Shown here: positions 35,804 to 44,474 of the stretch, piece by piece
How positions within the stretch are numbered: the stretch's first letter is position 1
Layout: each line of letters opens with the position of its first letter
Assembly: GCA_002471825.1 (NCBI GenBank)
Contig: DKQS01000004.1
Location: 191,981 to 255,980 of the forward strand
Length of the DNA: 64,000 nt
Direction: 5' to 3'
DNA from: Flavobacteriaceae bacterium UBA7302
Lineage (GTDB): Bacteria; Bacteroidota; Bacteroidia; Flavobacteriales; Flavobacteriaceae
Notes under the pieces: model-generated
Told to the model about the DNA's origin: nothing
Seen by the model: only the letters and a program-made list of their open reading frames with translations
The model's database searches: none
Made by a program: the position numbers and the translations under genes

Positions 35804-36610
35804 ATGAATTCTAATAGAAAATCGTCGAGAGGACGACATGACAGAAAGCATCAATCCTCGCGACCAAAAGCACCTAAATCCAACAAACCTTCCAATTCTC
35901 AAAACGGAATCCGATTGAACAAGTACATCGCAAATGCGGGAGTATGTTCTCGAAGAGAGGCTGATGTTTTTATTCAGCAAGGAAGCGTTCAGGTAAATGG
36001 CAAACTTATTACCGAAATGGGTTACAAAGTTCAACCCACTGATGAGGTTAAATTTGATGGTACCACGATTGCTGCTGAAAAAAAGCGATACATTCTGTTA
36101 AACAAACCCAAGAACTACATCACTACCATGGATGATGATCGAGGACGTCGTACCGTGATGGACTTGGTAGGGAATGCTACCAAAGAAAGAATTTATCCAG
36201 TGGGAAGATTGGATCGCAATACAACTGGGTTGCTATTGTTTACCAATGATGGAGATTTGGCAAAGCGCTTAACCCATCCGAAGCACAACGTACGCAAATT
36301 GTACCATGCATCCTTAGATCGAAAATTTACCTTGAAAGATTTGGAAAAACTAAGAGGTGATGTAATCATTGAAGGGCGCAAAGTGTTTATTGATGCTGTT
36401 TCCTTTATTGAAGGACAATCCAGAACCGAAGTCGGTATCGAAATTCATTCGGGCCGAAACCGCATTGTTCGAAAGATTTTTGAGCATGTCGGTTACAAGG
36501 TGGTGAAGTTGGATCGCGTTATTTTCGCCCAGCTTACCAAGAAGAACTTGCCACGAGGACACTGGCGAGAATTGACCAATTTAGAAGTAAGTACCTTACA
36601 AATGATATAA
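35804..36610 (+). CDS. rluB: RluB/RsuA-type 23S/16S rRNA pseudouridine synthase
   Basis: A 268-residue enzyme: a Lys/Arg/Ser-rich head (1-34), an S4 RNA-binding domain (about 36-95, RLNKYIANAGVCSRREAD) and the RsuA-family catalytic domain with GRLDRNTTGLLLF (134-146), where Asp137 is the nucleophile. RluB versus RsuA or RluE cannot be settled by eye; RluB is the usual call for this length and S4 domain. The transcript ends at the hairpin just after the stop. Confidence 0.87.
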   Translation: MNSNRKSSRGRHDRKHQSSRPKAPKSNKPSNSQNGIRLNKYIANAGVCSRREADVFIQQGSVQVNGKLITEMGYKVQPTDEVKFDGTTIAAEKKRYILLNKPKNYITTMDDDRGRRTVMDLVGNATKERIYPVGRLDRNTTGLLLFTNDGDLAKRLTHPKHNVRKLYHASLDRKFTLKDLEKLRGDVIIEGRKVFIDAVSFIEGQSRTEVGIEIHSGRNRIVRKIFEHVGYKVVKLDRVIFAQLTKKNLPRGHWRELTNLEVSTLQMI

Positions 36611-36638
36611 AAAAACCCGAACGAATGTTCGGGTTTTT
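36611..36638. terminator. Bidirectional intrinsic terminator
   Basis: A perfect 12-bp stem (AAAAACCCGAAC with GTTCGGGTTTTT) and a 4-base loop GAAT. The A and T runs on the two sides serve the plus-strand pseudouridine synthase gene and the minus-strand tRNA-Phe. Confidence 0.92.
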
Positions 36639-36642
36639 TAAG

Positions 36643-36715
36643 TGGTGCCTCCAGGAATCGAACCAGGGACACAAGGATTTTCAGTCCTTTGCTCTACCAA
36701 CTGAGCTAAGGCACC
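36643..36715 (-). tRNA. tRNA-Phe (anticodon GAA)
   Basis: On the minus strand the 73 bases begin GGTGCCTTAGCTCAG and fold into a full cloverleaf: acceptor GGTGCCT/AGGCACC, anticodon arm GGACT-GAAAATC-type loop with anticodon GAA, T arm CCTGG/CCAGG with TTCGATT, and discriminator A. No CCA is encoded directly. Confidence 0.97.
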
Positions 36716-36813
36716 AGCTTTTCAGCGGATGCAAATATAAAACGTATTTTTATAACCTGCTAAACAATTTTTAGAAAAATGTTGTTTAAAATGGCTTTCA
36801 TATTTTTACCATC

Positions 36814-37542
36814 ATGAATTTAGCAATAGATGTCGGGAATACCAGAACCAAGCTCGCTGTGTTTGAGGAAAATAACTCTTTGGAGGTAGTGATTGTTGAA
36901 AAAGTGAGGATTCTAAATTCAGTAAAAGCGTTGTGCGAAAAGTACCCATTACAACATGCCGTGTTGTCTTCGGTTGCGGTTGTTGATGAAAAAATATTGG
37001 ATGAACTGAATGAAATGTTGCCGGTTTTTTCTGTTAATCATTATGTAAAACTTCCTTTTGAGAATGCATACAAATCGCCAAATACCTTAGGTGTAGATCG
37101 CATTGCTTTGGTGGCTGCGGCGAGCAAAAGATTTCCTTCTCAGAATACCTTAATCATCGATGCAGGTACTTGTATTACGTTCGACTTTTTATCAGCAGAA
37201 AACAAGTATTTGGGAGGAGCCATTTCACCTGGTTTGCAAATGCGCTACAATGCCTTGAATCATTACACGGCCAATCTACCCAAATTACAGGCAGAGGATC
37301 TGGAAGATTTTGTCGGAACGGATACACAGGATAGCATCCATTCGGGCGTGATCAACGGAGTTTTGAATGAAATTAAGGGAGTCATGCAACAGTATGAGGA
37401 CAGATATGGCCATTTAACAGTTGTTTTAACAGGAGGAGACTCAAATTTCTTGTCAAAACAATTAAAAAGTACCATATTTGCCAATCAAAATTTTCTCCTA
37501 TTTGGATTAAATGAAATATTGATTCTCAACCGCAATCTATGA
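36814..37542 (+). CDS. coaX: Type III pantothenate kinase
   Basis: A 242-residue CoaX that phosphorylates pantothenate in CoA synthesis. DVGNTRTK (6-13) is the ATP/phosphate motif, GVDRIALVAAA (near 97-107) and IDAGTCITFD (near 119-128) carry the catalytic Asp, and GGAISPG follows near 136. Normal length. Its stop overlaps the start of the outer-membrane protein gene (ATGA), heading a run of envelope genes. Confidence 0.93.
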   Translation: MNLAIDVGNTRTKLAVFEENNSLEVVIVEKVRILNSVKALCEKYPLQHAVLSSVAVVDEKILDELNEMLPVFSVNHYVKLPFENAYKSPNTLGVDRIALVAAASKRFPSQNTLIIDAGTCITFDFLSAENKYLGGAISPGLQMRYNALNHYTANLPKLQAEDLEDFVGTDTQDSIHSGVINGVLNEIKGVMQQYEDRYGHLTVVLTGGDSNFLSKQLKSTIFANQNFLLFGLNEILILNRNL

Positions 37543-38825
37543 TTAAAAAGTTTTTAGTCTACGTTTTATTCTTTTCATCAATTTCACTTTTTTCTCAAAG
37601 AACATCTTTATCACCCTACTCTTTTTTTGGAATTGGTGAGGAATTTAGTGCTGTAACGGTGGAACAAGCTGGTATGGGAGGTATTGGAGTTGCCTACAAC
37701 AATTACAAGTACCTCAACTTTACCAATCCGGCTGCGATTGCCAATTTGAGATATACCACCTATGGATTTGGAGCGTCCAATAAGGATATTACCTTGAAAT
37801 CCAATACATCCACGCAAAGCTCAACGCTTACCACCTTTAATTATGTGGCCGTTGGTTTCCCAGTGGGAGACAGAGCCGGATTTGCAGTGGGGATCCAACC
37901 ACTATCATCAGTAGGTTACGAATTGCAAAATGGAATTTTGGACGCGAATGGAGACCTAGAGCAACTTTCTTTATTTGAGGGGAATGGTGGTGTCAATCGA
38001 ATTTATTTTAATGTTGGAATGAAGTTTTTCAAAGATCTTTCTTTGGGAGCTGAGGCAAGTTTCAACTTCGGTAACACGACCAATTCCATTATCGATCAAA
38101 GAATAGGTGTTTCTTTAGGTACCAAATATGAAGAAACCACCCAGATCCGAGGAACCTCTTTAAAAGTAGGAGCTCAGTATCAAAAGAAAACAAAAAATGA
38201 CCTATTAATTACAGCAGGTGCGGCCGTTAAATTGGAGAACGCATTGAGTGTTACAGGAGATGACTACTTGTATTCTGTAGTGTTGCTAGGAGCCAATCAA
38301 GTTCCAAGAGATACCTTAAGTACTTCGGGGATTTCAGGAGAGTTTAGGCTTCCTGTGAATAGTACCTTCGGAATTGGAATTGGAAAAACTGATCACTGGT
38401 ATGCGGGAGTGGAATACGAAATGCAAGATGCCTTTCAAGCTTCTGGTTTCCTAAGTACGACCAATTCAACATTCCGATATGGAAATTCCAACCGATTTGC
38501 TCTAGGTGGTTTTTGGTTGCCGAAAGTGAACTCGATTTCAAGCTTTTTTGATCGTGTAACCTACAGGGCTGGACTGCGATTTGAGGACACAGGATTACTG
38601 GTGGATGCCACTGGTTCAAATACAAATTTTACTTCTATTAAAGATTTTGGCATATCTTTTGGTTTAGGTATACCATTGAAAGGACTATCGACCTTAAACG
38701 TTGGTATGGAATATGGACAAAGAGGTTCAACCGCTAACAATTTAATTCAAGAAAGTTACTTTAATTTAAGATTAAGCTTATCTTTGACCGACGTTAACTG
38801 GTTCATCAAGAGAAGAATTGACTAA
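37539..38825 (+). CDS. Outer-membrane beta-barrel protein (FadL-like)
   Basis: The 428 residues start with a signal peptide (1-20, SISLFSQ). The early segment VEQAGMGGIGVAY...FTNPAAIANL (about 42-66) is the NPA-type hatch seen in FadL/PorV-like barrels, and the remainder alternates Gly/aromatic strands up to a final strand in the last 20 residues. It is likely a transporter or assembly barrel; ligand unknown. It overlaps coaX and is 15 bases before the repeat protein gene. Confidence 0.78.
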   Translation: MIKKFLVYVLFFSSISLFSQRTSLSPYSFFGIGEEFSAVTVEQAGMGGIGVAYNNYKYLNFTNPAAIANLRYTTYGFGASNKDITLKSNTSTQSSTLTTFNYVAVGFPVGDRAGFAVGIQPLSSVGYELQNGILDANGDLEQLSLFEGNGGVNRIYFNVGMKFFKDLSLGAEASFNFGNTTNSIIDQRIGVSLGTKYEETTQIRGTSLKVGAQYQKKTKNDLLITAGAAVKLENALSVTGDDYLYSVVLLGANQVPRDTLSTSGISGEFRLPVNSTFGIGIGKTDHWYAGVEYEMQDAFQASGFLSTTNSTFRYGNSNRFALGGFWLPKVNSISSFFDRVTYRAGLRFEDTGLLVDATGSNTNFTSIKDFGISFGLGIPLKGLSTLNVGMEYGQRGSTANNLIQESYFNLRLSLSLTDVNWFIKRRID

Positions 38826-38840
38826 TTAAAAATTTAAAAA

Positions 38841-40163
38841 ATGAAGAAAATTACGTTTTTACTAGCAATATCATTATTTATTGTCTCTGCAAAAACCAAT
38901 GCACAGGATGATTTGAAAAGAGAGTGTACCATTAAGTACAACTTGTTCAAACCAGATTTTTTATCTAAAAATTACACTGCAGCCTACGATAACTGGATTT
39001 ATTTGATGGATAACTGTAAAGATTTATCAGTAAACATCTATAAATACGGAGCTACAATTGCAGAAAAAGTAAGAAAAGATCCTGCTTTGGCGAAACGAGT
39101 ATACGACCAAAGATTGCAGTACTTCCCGAAAAACAATCCGGCAAAAGTACACAGTGATTACGCGACTTATTTATCTAAGAATAAGTTGGCTTCTGAAGAC
39201 GAAATTTTCTTATTACTAGAGAAAGCATACAAAATTTCTCCAAAGGACATGAGTGTAAAAAATATCTACAAGTACTTCCAAGGAATTACCGATAGATATA
39301 AAGACACCAATCCACAGCGAGTATTTGATACCTATGATGACGTGGTAGAATCTGTAGGAGAAAAACTTGATGACTATGCTGCCAAGATCACCAAATTAAC
39401 AAAGGATTCAACGAGAACTTTGGATGCCAAAGAAAAAAGAAGATTGAGAGCCTACAGCATCAATTCAAAAGCTTTGGGTCAAGTAGAAGGTGGTTTGGAT
39501 AACATAATTTCTGGAATTGCAACTTGTGAGCGATTGGTTCCTCTTTACCAAAGAGATTACGAGGCTAACAAAACCAACTCAGTTTGGTTGCGTAGAGCGG
39601 TATCAAGAATGTTTAACAAAGGATGTCAAGAAGATCCATTGTACGAAACCTTAGCCAAGTCTTATGCTGATGTAACACAATCTGCAGACGCTTTCAACTT
39701 TGTTGCTGGTGTGATGGAAAGAAACGGCGATAAGGTAGGTGCAGCCGATATGAGAAAAAAGGCTTTTGATTTGGAGACCGATCCAATTAAAAAGGCTAGA
39801 TTAAAATTAAGAGAAGCGCAAGGAACTAAGAACAAGTCAAGAGCGAGAGCTTTGGCGTATGAAGCGTTGAAATACAATCCGAATATGGGTAAGGCATACT
39901 TATTTATTGCTGGTTTGTATGGAAAGAGCGCGAACTCTTGTGGTAAAAGTGAGTTCGAAAAAAGAATGGTTTTCGTTGCTGCCTTAAACAAAGCGTTGAA
40001 AGCACAGCGTTTGGATCCAGGTTCAGGAGCTTCTAGATTCATTAGAAGTTACCGTAAAAACCTTCCAGATAGTAAATTAATCTTTACTGCTGGTGTAGAC
40101 AGAGGTAGTTCATACACGATCAAGTGTTGGATTAATGAAACTGTTCGCGTACCTAAAGGCTAA
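38841..40163 (+). CDS. Exported TPR-type repeat protein
   Basis: A 440-residue protein with a signal peptide (1-21, TNAQ). It is largely helical, with repeated helix pairs such as YDNWIYLMDN and ADMRKKAFDLE and the phrase ALAYEALKYNPNMGKAYLFIAGLYG near 333-357, as in tetratricopeptide scaffolds. Two Cys (about 359 and others) may be paired. No enzymatic motif is seen. Position between a barrel gene and lptC suggests outer-membrane work, but no function is established. Confidence 0.75.
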   Translation: MKKITFLLAISLFIVSAKTNAQDDLKRECTIKYNLFKPDFLSKNYTAAYDNWIYLMDNCKDLSVNIYKYGATIAEKVRKDPALAKRVYDQRLQYFPKNNPAKVHSDYATYLSKNKLASEDEIFLLLEKAYKISPKDMSVKNIYKYFQGITDRYKDTNPQRVFDTYDDVVESVGEKLDDYAAKITKLTKDSTRTLDAKEKRRLRAYSINSKALGQVEGGLDNIISGIATCERLVPLYQRDYEANKTNSVWLRRAVSRMFNKGCQEDPLYETLAKSYADVTQSADAFNFVAGVMERNGDKVGAADMRKKAFDLETDPIKKARLKLREAQGTKNKSRARALAYEALKYNPNMGKAYLFIAGLYGKSANSCGKSEFEKRMVFVAALNKALKAQRLDPGSGASRFIRSYRKNLPDSKLIFTAGVDRGSSYTIKCWINETVRVPKG

Positions 40164-40164
40164 C

Positions 40165-40725
40165 ATGGAATTTAAAAATATCATTAAAAGCATTGTTGTT
40201 GCCTTAACAGCGATGCTTTTTTCGTGTTCTAATAATACCCAAGAAGTTCGAGATTTCTTGGCTGATAAAAACTTGCCTGTAGGTAAGGCGAAAGACGCCT
40301 ATCACGTTTACAAAGATTCTGGAAGAATCACTTCAAAACTCATCACACCACTAATGTTGGATTATAGCAATCGGAAGCAACATCCTTACAGTGAGTTTCC
40401 AGAAGGAATCAAAATCATTAACTTTAAAAATAATGGAGCTGATTCGGTTACCATTACCGGCGATTACGCCCTTAATTATTCCAGAACCTCCATTTCGGAA
40501 ATAGTAGGTAACGTGGTGGTATTGAATCATACCGACAAATCGAAATTGGAAACTGAACAGTTATTTTGGGATGAAAAGGAAAAGTACTTCATTTCAGAAA
40601 AGAAGTTTATGCTTACTACCGAGAATTTAGATACCATTATCGGGGTTGGTTTCGAATCTAAAGATGATTTAACAAAACACCTAGCCAAGAAAACGATTGG
40701 TAGAATAAAAACAAAGGAAGAATAA
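40165..40725 (+). CDS. lptC: LPS export periplasmic protein LptC
   Basis: A 186-residue lipoprotein-like form of LptC, which passes LPS from the LptBFG complex to LptA. The start at 40165 (one base after the previous stop) is taken instead of 40135, because it begins the signal (EFKNIIKSIVVALTAMLFSC) with a lipobox Cys21. The remainder matches the LptC/OstA-like fold: SGRITSKLITPLM, ADSVTITGDYALNY and QLFWDEKEKYF segments. The stop overlaps the next ATG by one base. Confidence 0.85.
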   Translation: MEFKNIIKSIVVALTAMLFSCSNNTQEVRDFLADKNLPVGKAKDAYHVYKDSGRITSKLITPLMLDYSNRKQHPYSEFPEGIKIINFKNNGADSVTITGDYALNYSRTSISEIVGNVVVLNHTDKSKLETEQLFWDEKEKYFISEKKFMLTTENLDTIIGVGFESKDDLTKHLAKKTIGRIKTKEE

Positions 40726-40922
40726 TGTTTAAAGCTTGGAAATTATTTCAATATGGTTATTTGATCATTGCTATCATCTGTATGGTAGAAGGAATATTAA
40801 AACTAAAAGACGATCCGTCAAAGGGATACTTACTCATCGGTTTTTCTATTTTTATTACCTTAGTATTTCTCTTCAAGCGGTTTTTTAGAAAGAAAATTGA
40901 GAAGAGGAATCAAAACCAATAA
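40725..40922 (+). CDS. Small two-helix membrane protein
   Basis: A 65-residue protein with two predicted helices (about 9-27 and 34-51) and a very basic tail (RKKIEKRNQN). It overlaps lptC by one base (TAATG) and the CNNM gene starts 6 bases later, so it is part of that operon. No family is recognised. Function unknown. Confidence 0.75.
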   Translation: MFKAWKLFQYGYLIIAIICMVEGILKLKDDPSKGYLLIGFSIFITLVFLFKRFFRKKIEKRNQNQ

Positions 40923-40928
40923 CCTTCG

Positions 40929-42194
40929 TTGGAGTTCGAAATTCTTATTATTGTTATTTCCATATTACTCTCCGCTTTCTTTTCGGGGATGGAAATTGCT
41001 TTTGTTTCTTCCAACAAACTTCACATAGAACTTGAAAAGAAAAGAGCGGGTGTTGTAGCCAAAATATTGGCTAGAATTACAAAGAAATCGTCTCGATTTA
41101 TCACAACCATGCTTGTGGGTAACAACATTGCTTTGGTAATATATAGTTACTATATGGGGCGTTTTTTGGTGGATTTGTTGCCCTTGGAGGGATACAATGA
41201 TTTTACCATTTTAATCATTCAAACGCTGATTTCAACTTCCATCATTTTGGTGACGGCCGAATTTTTACCCAAGGCAATTTTTCGTATATATGCCAATGAA
41301 GTTCTGAAATTGTTTGCCATCCCAGCATTCATATTTTACTACATTTTTCATGTGTTCTCATCTGTTATTTCGGGTATCTCGGATTTTCTATTAAAAGCAT
41401 TTTTCAAAACGGATAACCTTGAAGCGCAAACGGAGTTCAGTAAGGAAGAGTTGGGACATTACATTTCTGAGCAAATGGAAATTGGTAGCGATTCTGATGA
41501 ATTGGATTCAGAAATTCAAATATTCCAAAATGCACTTGAATTTCACAATGTAAGAGCTCGTGAAATTATGGTGCCCAGAACAGAAATTATTTCGGTTGAC
41601 ATTCATGATAATGTAACGCACCTCAAAAACACCTTTGTAGAGACTGGTATTTCCAAGGTGATTGTCCATAACAATTCCCTCGATGATATTTTGGGATATG
41701 TCAGCGCTTTTGAATTGTTTAAAAAACCCAAGACCATTAAATCCATCTTGCTGCCTGTGGAGCTTATCCCAGAGTCTATGATGATTAGTGATCTTTTGAA
41801 CCTTCTTACCAAAAAGAGAAAAAGTGTGGCCATCGTAATTGATGAATATGGTGGTACTTCTGGTATCATTACGGTAGAGGATATTGTTGAAGAACTCTTT
41901 GGTGAAATTGAAGATGAGCACGATGTCCAAGAATTGAGAGAAGAGGTGATCAGTGAGACCGAATTTAATTTCTCAGCAAGATTGGAAGTTGATTATGTGA
42001 ACGAAACCTACAACCTCAATATTCCCAAGTCGGACGCTTATTCTACTTTAGGAGGATTTATCATTGATCACACCGAAGATATTCCAGAAGAAAAGGAGGA
42101 GCTTGAAATTGAGAACTGCACGATTAAAATTCTGAAAACGAGCGGTTCAAAGATTGATGAAATTCATCTTGAAGTTCACAGAGAAGAAGAGTAA
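40929..42194 (+). CDS. CNNM/CorC-HlyC family membrane protein (GldE-like)
   Basis: A 421-residue protein: a DUF21/CNNM membrane domain (about 1-150, with AFFSGMEIAFVSSNK at 16-30), two CBS domains (about 200-330, IMVPRTEI and IVIDEYGGTSGI) and a CorC_HlyC domain at the end. The start codon is TTG; no ATG fits the family's N-terminus. CNNM proteins transport Mg2+ or Co2+, and a related flavobacterial protein GldE supports gliding. Which role applies here cannot be told. Confidence 0.88.
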   Translation: MEFEILIIVISILLSAFFSGMEIAFVSSNKLHIELEKKRAGVVAKILARITKKSSRFITTMLVGNNIALVIYSYYMGRFLVDLLPLEGYNDFTILIIQTLISTSIILVTAEFLPKAIFRIYANEVLKLFAIPAFIFYYIFHVFSSVISGISDFLLKAFFKTDNLEAQTEFSKEELGHYISEQMEIGSDSDELDSEIQIFQNALEFHNVRAREIMVPRTEIISVDIHDNVTHLKNTFVETGISKVIVHNNSLDDILGYVSAFELFKKPKTIKSILLPVELIPESMMISDLLNLLTKKRKSVAIVIDEYGGTSGIITVEDIVEELFGEIEDEHDVQELREEVISETEFNFSARLEVDYVNETYNLNIPKSDAYSTLGGFIIDHTEDIPEEKEELEIENCTIKILKTSGSKIDEIHLEVHREEE

Positions 42195-42279
42195 GCTACC
42201 CGTTATTTTGTATTCTTAAAATCAATTATTTATACGATTTTAAACCCGGTATTTGGTTGTAATATTGAATACCAAATCG

Positions 42280-42287
42280 TATATTCG
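42280..42287 (+). promoter_or_regulatory. Possible -7 box before the PpiD-like gene
   Basis: TATATTCG matches TANNTTTG at 7 of 8 positions, with GTTG 20 bases upstream (42256-42259). The gene starts at 42313. Confidence 0.4.
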
Positions 42288-42312
42288 CCAACTGAATTTA
42301 AATTAATGAAGA

Positions 42313-44403
42313 ATGGCAGTATTATCAAAAATTAGAGACAGATCTTTGTTCTTAATTCTTGTAATTGGTTTAGCATTATTTGCTTTTGTTTTAGATCCCT
42401 CAACCTTAACCGACTTTTTCAACTCCTCAAAAATCAATGAGGTAGGTGAAGTAAATGGGGAAACCATCTCTAGACAAGAATTCGTCAATGAATTAGACCA
42501 GTACAGACAGCAAACAGGCGGACGTACTTCAGACATCCAAGCGGCTCGTATTGTTTGGGATAATATGTTGAGAAAAAAAATATACGACAAGCAATTGGTG
42601 GATGCCGGAATTACCATCGGAGAGGAAGACGTTTGGAATGAAATCATTAGCGCACCATTTGTACAAAACAATCCACAGTATCAAAATGAAGTTGGACAGT
42701 TTGACGAAGATAAGTTCAAGAAGTTTTTAGCTGACACCAAAGAGAACAATGAAGTTTTATGGGGTCAATGGTCCAATTACATGAATCAAGTAAGAGACAA
42801 TGCTGGTACCAATACCTACAACAATTTGGTAACTGCAGGTTTGGGAGCTTCTTTAAAAGAAAGTGAATTCCAATACTTAATTGATAATACAAAATTAACA
42901 GGTCAGTTTGTTTACGTGCCGTATTCAAGTGTTCCAGATAGTTTGGTAACCGTTACTAGATCTGAAATTGAGAGCTACGTAAAAGCCAATGAAAAGGACT
43001 TTAAGGTGGAAGACATGAGAGATATCTTTTATGTGGAGTTTAAAATTGAGCCTACCAAAGAAGACGAAGATGCCATCAAGGCGGAAGTTGCTGGTATTGC
43101 CAACGATTTAAAATCTTCCACTGACGAGAAATTATTGCTTTCTGAGAATGATTCGGACTTAGACATGAATCCGAATTTCCAATTTGAAAGCTATGTAAAC
43201 CAAGAGATCAGTAAAGATTTATTCGCGACCAAGCTGGGTGATGTTTTTGGTCCTTATAAAGACAAAGAATACTTCAAGCTTTCTAAAGTAATTGAAGAGT
43301 CAAGAATGCCAGATTCTGCTAGAGCAAGTCATATCTTAGTTCCTTATATCGGAGCCCAAAGAGCTGCTGCAGACATTACGCGTTCCAAAGAAGCTGCCAA
43401 AAAAATGGCAGATAGCATCTTTAACATCGTAAAGCGAAACAAGAAGAAGTTTGCTGAAATCGCCAAGGAAGTTTCTTCAGATAGAGGAAGTGCTGAAAAA
43501 GGTGGGGATTTGGATTGGTTCAACTACAACCGAATGACACCAGCTTTCCGTGATTTTTGTTTCACTGAAAGAAAAGGAAAGGTTGACGTAGTGGAAACTC
43601 CATTTGGATACCATATCATTCGAATTGACGATCAGAAGAATTTCCAAAGGGTAGTGAAGTTAGCTACTTATGCAAAGCAAATCCTTCCTTCTGAAAAAAC
43701 AGAAAATGCAGCGTATACCAAAGCACAAGAGTTTGCTTTAGAAGTAACCAATACCAACGATTTTGGATTGGCTGCTAAGAACAAAGGCTACGCTCCGAAA
43801 CCGGCAGTTGGTATGAAAACTTTGGATGAAAATGTTCCTGGATTAGGAAATCACAGACAAGTAGTAAGCTGGGCTTTTGGTTCAGAAACGAATATTGGTG
43901 ACTTCAAGCGCTTTGATTTAGAAGGAAGCTATGTGGTTGCGACCCTGTCTGGAAAGACAGCCAAAGGGTTAATGTCGCCAGAAAAAGCCACTCCAAGAGT
44001 TCGTCCAATCTTATTGAATGAGAAAAAGGCCGAGATTTTAGAAGATCGATTTGTAGACGGTGACTTGCAAGCAAATGCGAAAGAATTAAAAGTAGCCTTA
44101 AGAACTGCGAATGGGGTAACTTTAAAAAGTCCAACGTTACCAGGTATTGGTTTAGAGCCAAAGGTAATTGGTGCCATGTACAATGCTGAAGTGAACAAAG
44201 TATATACAGCTATTGTGGGACAAAAAGGTGTTTTTGCTTTCAAAGTGACCAAAAAGGAAGAGCCAGTGGCTTTGCCTAATTACGAAACCAATAGAAAGCA
44301 AATCGCAGAAGCAAGGAGAAGAATGACCTTTAGAATATACAATGCCTTGAAAGAAGCTTCAGAGATTGAAGATAACAGAGCAATGATGTATAGTTCTAAC
44401 TAA
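42313..44403 (+). CDS. PpiD/SurA-type peptidyl-prolyl isomerase
   Basis: A 696-residue periplasmic folding chaperone anchored by one N-terminal helix (about 12-27). SurA-N-like region (about 35-230), then one parvulin domain at about 340-440 (ARASHILVPY at its start, GGDLDWFNYNRM and PFGYHIIRI within), then a long C-terminal region. The length fits PpiD rather than SurA. Helps proteins leaving the Sec translocon. It stands 118 bases after the CNNM gene, with its own probable -7 box. Confidence 0.88.
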   Translation: MAVLSKIRDRSLFLILVIGLALFAFVLDPSTLTDFFNSSKINEVGEVNGETISRQEFVNELDQYRQQTGGRTSDIQAARIVWDNMLRKKIYDKQLVDAGITIGEEDVWNEIISAPFVQNNPQYQNEVGQFDEDKFKKFLADTKENNEVLWGQWSNYMNQVRDNAGTNTYNNLVTAGLGASLKESEFQYLIDNTKLTGQFVYVPYSSVPDSLVTVTRSEIESYVKANEKDFKVEDMRDIFYVEFKIEPTKEDEDAIKAEVAGIANDLKSSTDEKLLLSENDSDLDMNPNFQFESYVNQEISKDLFATKLGDVFGPYKDKEYFKLSKVIEESRMPDSARASHILVPYIGAQRAAADITRSKEAAKKMADSIFNIVKRNKKKFAEIAKEVSSDRGSAEKGGDLDWFNYNRMTPAFRDFCFTERKGKVDVVETPFGYHIIRIDDQKNFQRVVKLATYAKQILPSEKTENAAYTKAQEFALEVTNTNDFGLAAKNKGYAPKPAVGMKTLDENVPGLGNHRQVVSWAFGSETNIGDFKRFDLEGSYVVATLSGKTAKGLMSPEKATPRVRPILLNEKKAEILEDRFVDGDLQANAKELKVALRTANGVTLKSPTLPGIGLEPKVIGAMYNAEVNKVYTAIVGQKGVFAFKVTKKEEPVALPNYETNRKQIAEARRRMTFRIYNALKEASEIEDNRAMMYSSN

Positions 44404-44426
44404 CATAAAACTTACAAGCATAAAAA

Positions 44427-44450
44427 AAACCGTTCTCGAAAGAACGGTTT
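44427..44450. terminator. Bidirectional intrinsic terminator between the PpiD-like gene and rho
   Basis: A 10-bp perfect stem (AAACCGTTCT with AGAACGGTTT) around a CGAA loop. A tracts on one side and T tracts on the other allow use from both convergent genes. Confidence 0.9.
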
Positions 44451-44474
44451 TTTTATATGATTTCATTTCAAGAA